Positions 11,127-22,052 of a DNA stretch of 64,000 bases are shown here, in pieces (position 1 is the first letter of the stretch; the number at the start of each line of letters is the position of its first letter). The DNA is from Gentiana macrophylla. Taxonomy: Eukaryota; Streptophyta; Magnoliopsida; Gentianales; Gentianaceae. The DNA is taken from NCBI GenBank assembly GCA_026214975.1, contig JAOBSW010000189.1, positions 23,189-87,188 of the forward strand, read 5' to 3'. Under the pieces are notes generated by a model, which saw only the letters and a program-made list of their open reading frames with translations, searched no databases and was not told where the DNA came from. The translations under genes were made by a program, and so were the position numbers.

Positions 11127-11351
11127 AATAATACTGAGGCAAGAGAGGGGTGAACCCCGACTGCAAACAATAAGGCACAGGCACGCCCAAGCACTTTGGG
11201 CCAACTATTAACGTTTTCTTCTATTAGCGACTAAATACTATATATACTAAACTATGGTAATATCAAAATATATAAGGGTATACTAGTAATTTCTCAAAAA
11301 TCGAAGGGGGACACACGCCCCTTCTCGGGCCTCTGTAAATCCGCCCCTGCT
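11127..11351 (-). mobile_element. Small CAGGGGCGGA-type element (SINE/MITE-like)
   Basis: On the minus strand it begins caggggcggatttacagagg and soon shows ggggcgtgtgtccccc. The far end has ggggttcacccctc, resembling a Pol III box B. The head matches those at 19071 and 45221 in this window. Ends and target duplication are not certain. Confidence 0.45.
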
Positions 11352-12630
11352 TGTGAATACCAAACAACATTAAAAGTTGATAGAATACTACTTAAAACAT
11401 CCAATAAAAACTTTAGATTTTTGTCCAAAATAACAAAATTATCGAAAAATCGGAATAGAAAGAAACTGTAATTTAATAAGGACAAAAGTAACAATCATGA
11501 AGTAACGAATATGAAGTAACAAATGTGGAATAGAGTAAATATGAAGTAACAATTATGAAACACAAAGTAACATTAACGCGTGAAGTAACAATTTTAAAGT
11601 AACAATTGTGATTTTTGTCCTTTATAATCATGAAAATGTTACTTTTGTCCTTCCAGACTCATTTATTAATTTTTTGGTCCTTGTGGCCCCTTCCCCCTAA
11701 AAACTTCACATCCAAAGTCCTAAATCCAAACTTAAATTACAGCCAATCATGAACTTCTGAAAACAAGGTAAAGTACATCAAACGCATTATACAACGGTTG
11801 ATCTGTCATGATAATAAGAAATAAGAATATGTTCATAAATTCTCCAAGCATGCTCACACATCAACACCATCAAATGGCTCATCGATAACCTGCCAATCTC
11901 TCGAGGAGGAGAAAACAAGAAGTAAATGGGTATGTACAAAAATACTAAGTAAGGTTAGAAGCATTGAATCGAAGCAATTAACATCCACAGATGACATTAC
12001 GATTACCACCAAGTATATATAAATGCACACTCCCCTCCTCTACTAGCCAGCTAGCAAAACTCAACCATCAAATGGATTTGTTACACACATGGTCTAAAGA
12101 CATAACGAATGGTGAGAATGCACCACAACATACACTCAACTCCTCATATGGCACGGCGGCTACCAATGTAGAGTACTACTCCAAAGTGCGAAACAGAAGC
12201 GTAAATAAATCCTTTCTGTGATGACATTAAGTCGTACAACAGCTTGTATGCTAACGATAATAAAATATTTATTTATAAAAAAAATATTTAACAGTTGTAA
12301 CTTGGTAACATGTTTAATTACATTTTTAATAATGTCATTAGCAAGGGTCATGGAGAACCATTGATCATGATCTTGATCCAAGGGTGTAAAGATGAGCTGA
12401 ATTCATATTGCTAGTACACTGTCCCATCACACTTTTCACCTAAATTCTCCATCTCTTTGCAACGGTTATCTCATGATCCCCAACTCCATTTCATCTGAAA
12501 TTAAGATTATAATAAAGGGGAAAGAGAGGAAACTTCCGACACATAATAAGCCTAAATTCTTGAAGATTGAAATTCAAATCAAACTGCTAGTTGGGGTGTT
12601 GGCTGCATTATGCACAATCTAGTGTATGTA
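11352..12630. other. Unassigned sequence with one possible 5' gene fragment
   Basis: 11500-11600 is a run of repeated gaagtaacaa words. Apart from the candidate first exon at 12072-12221 nothing coding is seen. 12240-12300 is A/T-rich filler. Confidence 0.35.
12012..12221 (+). other. Candidate promoter and first exon of an unknown gene
   Basis: A canonical-looking TATA box (tatataaatg at about 12014) lies 58 bp upstream of an ATG in plant-like context (atcaaATGG, ATG at 12072). The frame reads MDLLHTWSKDITNGENAP and stays open for 50 codons to TGA at 12219. I do not recognise the protein. No following exon is identifiable; the sequence downstream is AT-rich. It may be a gene relic or chance. 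Confidence 0.25.
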
Positions 12631-13321
12631 AGGAAATAATCGGGTTAACGCAACGGAATTTAAAATTTTATTTCCTTAAAACGGATCGACTTTGTTTTGT
12701 AATATCGAAAACAACACAAATATAATAGGTATATAAATATACTTTCCGAGTAGCAGATCGAGTTTCAGCAAAATCTATCAAAGCTCAGCTGCACAAATAT
12801 TCAGCCTCTAATAGTAATCCACGCGAATATTTATCGGGTTCATAACGAGTGATTGGTAGATCACTATTATTTTATTTATGACACTCAATACAATAAAAGA
12901 CTATAACTTCATAAAGTTACATATAGCCTTTTATGTATGTGTACTACACAAGAAAAGAGAATTTTGTTTTCATTTTTTTTTTGTTTTTAATTCAAATGCA
13001 CCTTGCAGAAAAATGTTTCAAAGATTACTATTTATAGTAATCAAAAAAATGCCACAAGACTCCAAATGGCACGACACGTGTCTTTACACCATTTTCCTTG
13101 ACATGCATATGGACGCATGGTGTCAATGTGTCAACAATGAAAATTGTCCAAGTGTAACTACATGGATAATGCCAAGTGCTTGGACATGTGTCATGATCAA
13201 ATGTCTTATGTTATGCAAGATGACATGTGTTAGTTTATGTGGCAATAAAATAATAATAAAATAATAATCTATAACATTTTTAAATATTATATATATTTAC
13301 ATTTCAACCCCCATAAATTAT

Positions 13322-13549
13322 GAGCTCGGATCGTCTGCTGTGGTGAATACACAGCAGGCCGTGCTGTGATAAGGAAACGACACCGTTTTGAGTCTAAACG
13401 ATACCGTTTTGATCACGAACTTAAAAAAAAAAAAAAAAAACAACAACAACAACACAGCAAAAGCAGCGTCGTTTTGCGATCGAAACGACGCCGTTTTACT
13501 TCACGTTGTGACACAAGGAGGACCAATATACGTGCAGACGATCCCAGTT
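13322..13549. mobile_element. MITE with 11-bp target duplication (Mutator-like)
   Basis: The termini GAGCTCGGATCGTCTGC and (reverse complement of the right end) AACTGGGATCGTCTGC form an imperfect inverted repeat of about 16 bp. Exact copies of ccataaattat lie on both sides (13311-13321 and 13550-13560). An 11-bp duplication points to a MULE-type transposase. The centre holds poly-A and two aaacgacgccgttt-like palindromes. Confidence 0.8.
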
Positions 13550-13820
13550 CCATAAATTATTCTATGTTTATTGTGACCCATTACGTTCCCCAATATGTTA
13601 CGTGTAAATATAAGTTATAATTCTAGTATTTAGAATTCGATAAATTTAACACTTTTCATTTATCATTAATTACTCTTAATTAATTAACTTATATTTAACG
13701 GTCGTGATTGACGTCTACCAACATGTCACGACCCCTAATTGTTCTTGAAAAGTCAAGGCTTTGACTTCATCCTTTCTGTGAACGGTCTCCTATATAAATA
13801 AATCCTTTCACCATATCAAT

Positions 13821-13991
13821 GGGTCGATTCTATTGTAGGATTTTTCAGTAGAGGAGCGCCTACGTGACGAGATCTGCACCACACAATTTCACGAGGTGGA
13901 ATACACGATTGCCCGTGTGTGTGGAAATTGTGTGGTCCAGATCTTCTTGCGTAAACGATTCACTAGTAGGAGTCCCTAGGATAGAATTTTC
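13821..13991. mobile_element. MITE with 8-10-bp target duplication
   Basis: Left end GGGTCGATTCTATTGTAGG pairs with right end (reverse complement) GGGAAAATTCTATCCTAGG; inner arms agatctgcaccacacaattt and its partner extend the fold across most of the 171 bp. ccatatcaat flanks both sides (13811-13820 and 13992-14001). Depending on where the tip is set, the duplication is 8 (hAT-like) to 10 bp (MULE-like). Confidence 0.75.
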
Positions 13992-14297
13992 CCATATCAA
14001 TATCTATTACTCGTAAATCGTGTGTCAAAAATAGACGGCTAAATTCTTATATCTTGAACATATAATATTCTCTCGAAGTGAACTTTTCACTTCCACTTTG
14101 CAAAGATTTCTAGAATAAAACATTTCTTATAAGATGGCAATTTCTGATATTCTCTCCTATCATTAGGAATGGTGAATCCCAAAATCCGACGCATAAATCT
14201 ACGCATGCGTCATAATCATATCCGATCTCCACCGTATGAGTGTCTCACTTTGAGAAACAACGAATAGAGTCAAAACATAATAATCAACACCATAATA

Positions 14298-14571
14298 CTC
14301 CCTCCGTCCTATTTTATTTGTCCATGTTTCCTTTTTGGTTTGTCCCAAAATAAGTGTCCACTTTGTGCATTAATTGCTAAATTTCTTTAAATACCCTTTT
14401 ATCTTTACAATATTTACAATAAAAAATGTTTAGCATTAAATGCTCCAACAACAACTTAAAGGGCATAAGTGTAAAAATATTATATCATTTAATATGATTC
14501 AAAGCATTAACTACACTTTTCTTAATCTGTGTGAAAAATCAAACAGGACAAATAAAGTGGGACGGAGGGAG
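14298..14571. mobile_element. Stowaway-type MITE (Tc1/mariner)
   Basis: It starts CTCCCTCCGTCCTATTTTAT and ends ATAAAGTGGGACGGAGGGAG, the classic plant Stowaway terminus, with TA on each side (14296-14297 and 14572-14573). Length 274 bp. It splits the LTR-like repeat copy 1. Confidence 0.95.
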
Positions 14572-15284
14572 TAATATGACGACCTCTGGTCAAGGACAAT
14601 TATACATCCGCCACAATTATAATGATACTTATTACATAGGTGGGTCACTCCAATGTACGTATTCCTAATACACATCCACGTATATGTCTAAGTGTCAACA
14701 CACTTTAATAGATGAGATATATTATTGTCTTCACTAGACAGGAGACACCTGATACATGCTAGTCTAACCGTATTAATAATATCTCTATTATTAATACTAT
14801 AACTAGTGATGTTTAAGAACTAAATCTTTGAGGTGATAAAATAATCTCATCAATCATAATCTACATATGATATTTCTTTATCATAGATTCAATTCTAGGG
14901 ACATTATCATATATTTAGATTTAAACAAATACATAAATCATATGATAACAAAAGACGCCATTTTATTAATATATAAACATAAAGTGCATAAATAATGACT
15001 GCCCGATTAGGTTTAGTCACTACACTAATGATGTATTGCCTATAAAACGGGATTAATAGAGAAATTGAGAGAAAAGCGCTTCAAACACAAAAGCTGACAC
15101 TTTTTTCTGTCTTGTCCATCTCCAATCGAGCTGCAAATCTTCATCTACAACACCAATGCCAATAGAATATTATTTCTACTACAACTCTTTGTTTAACACA
15201 TAATTATTCTAATCCTTATTGATTATCACATAATCACGTTACAATTCCGGATCATCGCTCATTTGTGTAAACCCGTTAGGCCCC

Positions 15285-15498
15285 CTAGTATATTGCCGGT
15301 AAATATGAATTGTAATTCTATAAATAGAATTAGATAAATTAAACTATTTAACTTATCATTAACAACACTTTAGTAATTAATTCATATTTAACGATTGTGA
15401 TTGACATCTAGAAAGGTGTCACGATGCCTAAATATCGGGAGAGTCATTTCTTTGGACTACAACCTTTCACGTGAAACGGCCGTTACCGTATAAATACA
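15285..15498. repeat. LTR-like repeat copy 2, left part
   Basis: Similar to 13572-13820: both have gtaaatat.a.ttataattct, a run of attaa words, aacg.t.gtgattgac.tcta, cacga.gccta and a tata-aaata end. It is interrupted at 15499 by the LINE and resumes about 18780. Confidence 0.65.
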
Positions 15499-15696
15499 TT
15501 TTTTTTTTTGAACAGCCAAGGAATTATTATAAATCAGCAAGATGCTAAAGATAATACAAAATTTGTCCAAAAAACAAAATGCAACACAACCGAATTTCAG
15601 TAAAATTTAAACACAAACCGCCGCCAGAAAATAATATCACAAGCCTGCAGCCCTTCTTCTCCAACCAAAAGTGATCCACCAAACAATCATCCAAAA

Positions 15697-16854
15697 TTAG
15701 TTTGCTGCACTCATCGGATTTGCCTTCCAAGCATCCCACTCCAACTTTCTTAGTGATTTGTAATTTGACAACCATGAGTAGGATAATCTCTGAACATCTC
15801 TGAAAATCAACTCTGGATCAAGAACGTGAGATTGAAAAATGACCTTATTTCTATGCAACCAAATTACCCAAGCTGTGATACCAACTAATGCTGACCATAA
15901 GCATGAGGCTACATTCGTCGAAGCATTTCCAGCTTTTAAGAAACATATATCACTGAACGAGAAAGCATTCAGACCAACAATTTTGCACCAACTCTGAATG
16001 TGAGACCAAATCAGAAATGCCACATCACATGCAAATAAAATATGGTTGACAGTTTCTTCGAACTTGTAGCATAACGGACAAAAGGAATCTTGAATTACAA
16101 TACCGCGACTAATAAGGTTTGGTTTTGTAGGAATCCTCTTGAGATTTGCTTTCCACATGAAAATGTTCACCTTTGAAGGCAACATCTTATTCCACCTATA
16201 CATTTGATCATTAGCCGAAAAAACATTTTTGAAAAAATTCATCTCGAGCTTTTTACGCAAAGAAGCTACCGAGAAGACACCATTTGCACAAACACTCCAT
16301 CTCAATTTATCAGTTGAACCTGCATTTCTATCAAAAGAGTTAATTAACTCCTCCAAAACACCCACTTCCTCCTCCTCGAAACCCCTCAAAACTCTCTTCC
16401 AAGCCCAACAAAAGGAACAACTACCTCCTACCCAATTCACCACATTTGCAACATTTACTCCTTTAACCAAAGAAAGCCGAAAAAGCCAAGGAAAAGTTAA
16501 TTTCAGCGGGCTATTACCCACCCAAATGTCTTCCCAAAACCGTACCCTAGAACCATCACCCACCTCCCAACTTTCCGACCCCAAAAGGTCCACCCCGACT
16601 CTCGAAGCACATTTAACCGCACTTACAATACCTTTCCACACCCCCCCTCCCCTCACTCGCAAGCCATCCAACTCCCAAGCACCCTCCTCCCCATACAAAG
16701 ACACTACTACTTCTCTCCAAAGAGCATTTTTTTCAGAAAGAAACCTCCACCACCATTTACGAAGTAAAGATAAATTTTGAATCTTAAGACTACCCACCCC
16801 AATTCCCCCCAAGAGTTTAGGGGCTTGCAATTTTCGCCACACAACCCATGCCAA
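15697..16854 (-). pseudogene. LINE RT C-terminal part with RVT zinc-binding domain
   Basis: A 385-aa frame. The first part, WVVWRKLQAPKLLGGIGVGSL, is the post-RT region of plant L1 elements. Later come RWNKMLPSKVNIFMWKANLKRIPTKPNL and CPLCYKFEETVNHILFACDVAFLIWS, the CxxC...HxxxxC pattern of the reverse-transcriptase zinc-binding domain. The frame ends before the poly(A) tail. It overlaps the upstream fragment by 38 bp in another frame, so a frameshift lies near 16820-16850. Confidence 0.9.
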
Positions 16855-17395
16855 ATTTTTTGTAGTCCCATCCCCACCCCAAAAAAAAAGAAGACCTCAC
16901 ACTTTCCAAGAAACTCAAAACACATTCAGGAGGCTTGTAGACAGAGAAGAAGAAAAGCGGAAGAGCGCTGAGAACTGCTTTAATGAGAACCAATCTGCCA
17001 CCCTCTGACAAAGTAGACCATTTCCACATACCCAACTTCGCCTTACATTTCTGAATAACAATTTCCCAGGCCTTTTTCCTCTTCATATTTTGTCCCACCC
17101 AGAGCCCCAGATATTTAAAAGGTAGTAATCCCTTCTTGCATTTGAAAAGATCAGCTGCAATAAGAATGTCATTTTCCGGTACTTTTATCCCTGCCAACGA
17201 GCTTTTCCCCATATTAATTTTTAGACCCGAAATCTTCTCAAAGCAAAATAAAATCCGTTTAAGATTCTTTACATTTTCCAAGCTCCATTTCCCTAAAAAA
17301 ACTGTATCATCCGCATATTGAAGGTGAGAAATTGGAATTTGATCTTTTCCAATACTAACTCCAAAGAATTTTTCTTTTGCAACTGCTTCCTTCAT
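16817..17395 (-). pseudogene. LINE reverse transcriptase, active-site part
   Basis: A 192-aa frame with ISHLQYADDTVFLG (the YADD catalytic box), KISGLKINMGKSSLAG and KYLGLWVG, all typical of plant L1 RT, followed by WSTLSEGGRLVLIKAVLSALPLFFFSVYK. The active-site aspartates are present. It links to the upstream piece by a frameshift near 17360-17395. Confidence 0.9.
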
Positions 17396-17954
17396 GAGGA
17401 CATTTAGACCTTCTGCCGCTATGGGGAAGAGAAAAGGGGAAAGGGGACCCCCCCTGCCTTAAACCCCGCTCCAAGTTGAACTCTTTAGACGGACTTCCTC
17501 CAACCAAGACTGAAGCTCTAGCTGAGGAAACACAACCTTGAATCCACCTCCTCCATTTTAAACCGAAGTCCATATTTTTCAAAATATTATCCAAGAAAGA
17601 CCAATTAACACAGTCAAAAGCCTTTTCGAAATCTACTTTGAAAATAAAGCTCTCCATACCTTTTTTCTTTAAATAATCCACCGCTTCATTCAAAATGAGG
17701 ACACCGTCCAAAATTTGTCTGTTTTTTACAAAACCGGATTGACACTCTCCGATCACCGATGGGATTACAACCTTCAACCTTTCAGCTAAAATTTTTGCTA
17801 CATTTTTATAAAAGCTCCCAATCAAACTAATAGGTCTGTAATCTTTAATCACAACTGGATTAGATGATTTTGGCAACAAAGCAATAAACGAAGAAGTGCA
17901 TCTGTTGTGAAACCTTGCGGATTCCTCAAATTCGAAGATGGCATACTCTTGCAT
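17355..17954 (-). pseudogene. LINE reverse transcriptase, N-terminal part
   Basis: A 199-aa frame with SSFIALLPKSSNPVVIKDYRPISLIGSFYK, QSGFVKNRQILDGVLI, FIFKVDFEKAFDCVNWSFLD and RGLRQGG, the first RT blocks of non-LTR elements. It begins abruptly near the truncated 5' end of the LINE. After RGLRQGG the reading is out of frame (SPFPFSLPHSGRR) and no longer RT-like. Confidence 0.9.
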
Positions 17955-17984
17955 AATTAATATCTACATAGCTTTTTATAGAGA

Positions 17985-18775
17985 ATTACGTATAAGGACA
18001 CACTTTGGAATATTCAAGTAACGGGACAACTTAATATTTTTTAAAGGAAGGGACAACTTTTTTAAATTCTATAGCCTAAAGGACAAAAAAAAAATTAAAA
18101 AATGCGCGTTGGTGTCGTGCTTCAGAATTTTTATTTTTTCCTCTTTCCTCCTCCGGTTTCAAACACGATGAAAATTTCAAACACGATGAAATTTGATCGT
18201 TTTCCTCTTTCCTCCTCCGTTTTCCTTTTTCCTCCTCCGTTTTCATTTGATCTAGATCTCCAAACACGATAAAAATTTCACTGAATTTTTTATTTTTTCA
18301 TGCCCTTCGTTTTGAGACTTGGTTCGATATAATTGCATCGTTTTTCGTGAGATTCACTGTCAACATTCACTCAATGAATCTTCCCAATGAATCCCGAAAA
18401 GCAGTGAATTTCGAAAGTGACTTTCAAACAATAGTGAATTACGACAGCGGATTTTCGGAAATCATGTCGAATATGGTGAATGGGGCCTCAAAATAAATAG
18501 CATAAAAAAATTGGTGAAAGAATTTCCAAAATTGGAGTTTAAATTAAGAGATATGAGTCTTTAAAAACGATGGATGAGAGAGAAAATGTGTTGGTTTTTT
18601 TTTTAAGTAGGCGTCTAGAATTTATAAAATAGGAAATAGGAAAAAAAAATAATTTTGTCTTTTATGCAAAAGTTTTAAAAAGCTGTCATTCTCTTTTAAA
18701 AAAAAGTTGTCCTTGTCATTCTCCCCAAATCTCCCTAGTTTTATCCGCTAAAAAAAATCTCCCTAGTTTTTATTT
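17985..18775. mobile_element. Non-autonomous inverted-repeat element (MULE-like?)
   Basis: Near the left end ggacaactt...ttttttaaaggaagggacaacttttttaaa (18025-18065) matches, inverted, the right end around 18665-18720 (aaaagctgtcattctctt..., then aaaaagttgtccttgtcatt). The interior has direct repeats of cctctttcctcctccg and caaacacgatgaaaatttca but no protein. It lies between the LINE and the resumed LTR-like repeat. Exact ends and target duplication were not resolved. Confidence 0.45.
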
Positions 18776-18779
18776 CAGT

Positions 18780-20108
18780 GTCATACATCAACAACTGTTT
18801 CTTATATCACAAAATATCTCGAAGTGAGCATGTCACTTCTACTTCACAGAGATTTCAACAATAATATATTCCTTTATAAGATGACCATTTCCGGATATTC
18901 ATTACCTCCATGAGGAGGCGCAAATCTCGGACGATCGACTTAAATCCTACGCAAGTTTCAATATCACATATAATCACTACCGCATTACCGCCCTTCGCAG
19001 GGAAGCCTCAAAAATGTCAAAATTTGACAATCGACACCATGATATTATGATGACCTTTGGTCAGAGGCAGACCCATGTGGACTAAAAAGGGGCCAGTGCC
19101 CCCACTGTGATTTGAAAATCGATGTATTTTTGTTGGTAAAAAATGTAAAAACACTATTGATGTTCGCGCTCGCTTATTGAATTTGTTCTGGTGGCCCCAC
19201 TAATTTTTTTCTGTGTCCTCCACTGCCACTAGTCTATGGATAATTATAGAACCGCCACATAATCAAAACACTTATATAATATGCGGGTCATTCGGTTTAC
19301 GTACTCTTTCAATACACGTCCACGTACACGTCTAAGTGTTGACGCACTTTGATGGATCTGATTCATTGCTATCTTAATAAGATAGAAGACATATGATATG
19401 TGTTAGTGGCCGTATTAATAATGTTTCATTTATTATTGCATACGACTAGTTTTTAGAACTAAATAATTTACTCTGAATCGAGATCTCATTAATCACAATC
19501 ACACATTATGAATCAAGTATCAAATTTAATTCTAGAGATGTTATTATATATTATCAGTTGGTGTATAAAATGACCAATATATAATAATAGAACTTTCAAA
19601 TATACTATAAGTATAAACATAATGACCTAACCCGGTCGGATCAGGTTCAAACTGATTGGGATTAGGGTACTACTAACAATGTCCCGATTGACTTAAAGTC
19701 AATCACTCGTACTTACAAGACCAAGTTAAAACACAATAATCTCATATGATACTCGCAACAAATCCTAAGTGTAAATAGATCAACATCCGGGGGAACTCCG
19801 TCTATCTTTATATCAAACTTACATATGACATAATTAATGGTAACACGCGAACACGTAACATGGATATTTCGTTGAGACGTTGGTTCTTTTCATGATCAAT
19901 GAATCCACTACTATATTAATATATAGCTATGTGGAGGAACCAAACCAGATTTTGTGACAATCCTCCTAGATCCACGCATTGCTTATGTTGAACTTTTGAG
20001 ACTCTAATGTGTTTAAGCTCAGCCCTATAATATACAATGATTTCTTGCTAAGAACATTTCCAATAAACTATATCATTATTGTGAGTGATCGCATACCTAG
20101 ATCGCTAT
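18780..20108 (-). repeat. LTR-like repeat copy 2, right part
   Basis: Matches 14002-15050 in order (see copy 1), interrupted by a small element at 19071-19235. It continues with gacctaacccggtcggatcagg and further LTR-like AT-rich sequence. No protein. The TRIM at 20109 is inserted into its continuation or into adjacent unassigned DNA. Confidence 0.5.
19071..19235 (+). mobile_element. Small CAGGGRCGGA-type element, copy 2
   Basis: gaggcagacccatgtggac followed by aaaaggggccagtgccccc resembles the head of the element at 45221 (agggacggacccaatgtag, then aaagggggtgcatgccccc). The flanking LTR-like repeat reads through if about 165 bp are removed, by comparison with 14580-14620. End: ctccactgccactag. 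Confidence 0.5.
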
Positions 20109-20616
20109 TGTAACGCCCCCAGAACCCGGGTCTGGTAACGCTAAATGATTCATAAATGATTCGGTCAATTGCTTAAATTGTCTTCCTCACTTGGTCTAAA
20201 AGGGCTAACCAAAGTTGACAAGACATTTATGTCTCACACTTATATGGGGGGTGAACATTCTACTACTTTACCGATTTGGGATTTTACATTCTCCCCCTTA
20301 TAAGGGACTGGCGTCCTCGCCAGGACTTGGCCAGGACATGTCCTAGTCTCGTCTCTACCAGAGGATTCCAGAGTTGGCCCTCACCGTCTCTTATAGTGTG
20401 GAACTAAGGTCCGTATCGAATTTGGCCCTAATACCAATCTGTAACGCCCACAAACCCCGGGTCTGGTAGCGCTATATAAGTCATAAATGATACGATCAAC
20501 TGCTTAGACCATCGTCCTCGCTTGATCTAAAAGGGCTACCCAAAGTTGACAAGACATGTATCTCTCACACTTATCTGGGGGTGAGCATTCTACTACTTCC
20601 CATGTGCGATTTTACA
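20109..20616 (-). mobile_element. TRIM (terminal-repeat retrotransposon in miniature)
   Basis: Two LTRs of 180 and 177 bp (20109-20288 and 20440-20616), both TGTAACGCCC...TTTTACA on the plus strand, flank a 151-bp interior. On the minus strand the interior begins ATTGGTATTAGGGCC, close to the initiator-Met PBS TGGTATCAGAGC, and ends with a purine tract AAGGGGGAGAA beside the other LTR, so it is oriented minus. Flanks gctat/gatat give a near 5-bp duplication. No coding capacity; it depends on other elements. Confidence 0.9.
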
Positions 20617-21202
20617 GATATCCTTGTGGTCTTTATAAGATTCGAGGTTTGCACATTTTTATCTACGTATGTTCACTTCTGAGTGTCAACAAACTACGAA
20701 CACATACGTAAAACTTTAAGTATATTCTAGACATTCACATTAATCCACTATATACTCCTTCTGTTTTTTTGACAAACGCAAAGAGAAGATTCACGTTGAT
20801 TAAAAAAGTGATTATTGTGTCTGAAAGAAGGTAAATTACCAAAATTATCCTTCTGTTTGTGTTTTTAATTATTATCTACCCATTAATTATTGTATTGGGG
20901 AGTTAAAAACCCATTTCAGTTTTCTTTTCATTTTTCCATGTTAAATGCTTAAACATAATGTTGCTGAAGTCCACAGAGAAGAATTAATGGCTTATCCATG
21001 GGGAAGATTGGGTCATAGGGAATGTGTGTCTATCATCTTAATTAATATGCTGATGATCAATCACTAATATTTTTAGGAATGGCACACTAAAAATCTTAAA
21101 TTTTGCCTCATGTTCTTTGAGGCCATCTCTAACTTGAAGGTTAAATGTGAGCAAATTCAATTTTTTTGGTATTTAAACAGAACATTAACACATAGGGACA
21201 CT
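20617..21202. other. Unassigned AT-rich sequence
   Basis: No protein motif or element end recognised. tactccttctgtttttttgac at 20754 resembles one Stowaway end, but no opposite end was found. Confidence 0.35.
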
Positions 21203-21394
21203 TGGATAACATAATGTTTTGCAGATCTAGACTAATGTTCCATTCATTGTTTGCTTTATACAAATAATGATGTTTAGGACACTTGGCATTGATACATAAT
21301 GCCACCTATACAACAGAGTCAAGGCAAAGATACTACACTTCTAAATATTACAAATAGATCTCTCAAATACTAGCTACAACAACATACTCCAACA
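21203..21394 (-). repeat. 3' LTR of element E
   Basis: The plus-strand reading runs TGGATAACATAATG...CATACTCCAACA. It matches 27830-27891 plus 28289-28414. On the minus strand the preceding purine run TTTGAGAGGGG (21397-21410) is the polypurine tract. Confidence 0.85.
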
Positions 21395-21419
21395 ACCCCT
21401 CTCAAACTAAATGGGGATG

Positions 21420-21830
21420 ACTTTCCACCTCAAGTTTGGATCTAAAAGGAACAAAATTAGTTGCACATAATGCCTTAGTAAAAATATCAGCGGGTTGTTC
21501 ATAGGAGGGTATATACTCCACAATTAGATCACCAATGATGACTTCATCTATCACTTAGTGCACATCTATCTCAATGTGTTTATTTGTTGCATGGAAGACT
21601 GGATTTTGAGCCATGGAATTTGCACTAATGTTCTCACAGTAGATCAAAGGGTTGACTTGGGTTGGATACCAAGTTCTTTAAGTAAAAACTTCAACCATGT
21701 GATTTCAGTAATTGCATTTTCTAGACTGCTATATTCTGATTATGTGCTTGATTTAGAGACTACTTGCTGTTTATTTTAGCTCCATGTGACTAGAGAATCA
21801 CCAATGTACATACAGTGGCCTGCAACAGAT
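21420..21830 (-). pseudogene. RNase H C-terminal remnant of element E
   Basis: In broken frames the minus strand still reads HIEIDVH and, further on, PADIFTKALCATNF, the typical end of copia RNase H. Several stops occur. No continuous frame. Confidence 0.7.
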
Positions 21831-22052
21831 CTTATGTCATGTTTTGCAAAGAGATCTGCATCACTATATCTAGTGAGTGAAAGAGCGACATTAGTATAAG
21901 CGATAAAAGTCGAGATGCCCACAGGACTTGAAGTGCGGTTCAAAGTCAATAGTACCCTTCAGATAACAATGCTCTTTGAGAGCTGGCCAGTGTATATCCC
22001 TAGGAGAATGCACAAATTGATTCAAGGTGTAGAGTGCAAAAGCCACATATGG

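Larger units (their letters stand above)
12630..15280 (-). repeat. LTR-like repeat copy 1, with MITE insertions
   Basis: The segment from gggttaacgcaacggaattt (12650) onward resembles Ty1/copia LTR sequence read on the minus strand. Parts at 13562-13820, 14002-14297 and 14572-15050 are matched in order by 15285-15498, 18780-19075 and 19235-19690: shared words include tctcgaagtgaac/tctcgaagtgagc, gacctctggtc/gacctttggtc and ccacgtatatgtctaagtgt/ccacgtacacgtctaagtgt. Three MITEs lie inside. No pol proteins accompany it, so it is an LTR remnant or a decayed non-autonomous element. Exact ends are unknown. Confidence 0.5.
15499..17960 (-). mobile_element. 5'-truncated plant L1-type LINE
   Basis: A non-LTR retrotransposon on the minus strand. 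A run of 11 T at 15499-15509 is the 3' poly(A) tail read from the other strand. The coding part starts within the reverse transcriptase and runs through the RT C-terminal region to a zinc-binding RVT domain. No endonuclease or ORF1 is present, as expected for 5' truncation during target-primed reverse transcription. Two frameshifts split the reading frame. A clear target duplication was not found. Confidence 0.92.

Noticed and set aside
16229..16780. 183-aa open frame on the plus strand
   Set aside because: Antisense shadow of the LINE coding frame; Pro/Ser-rich composition is the complement of the Gly/Glu/Trp-rich sense protein and no domain is seen.
20750..20800. Second Stowaway MITE (tactccttctgtttttttgac)
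   Set aside because: Only one end resembles the family; no matching inverted end within 600 bp.
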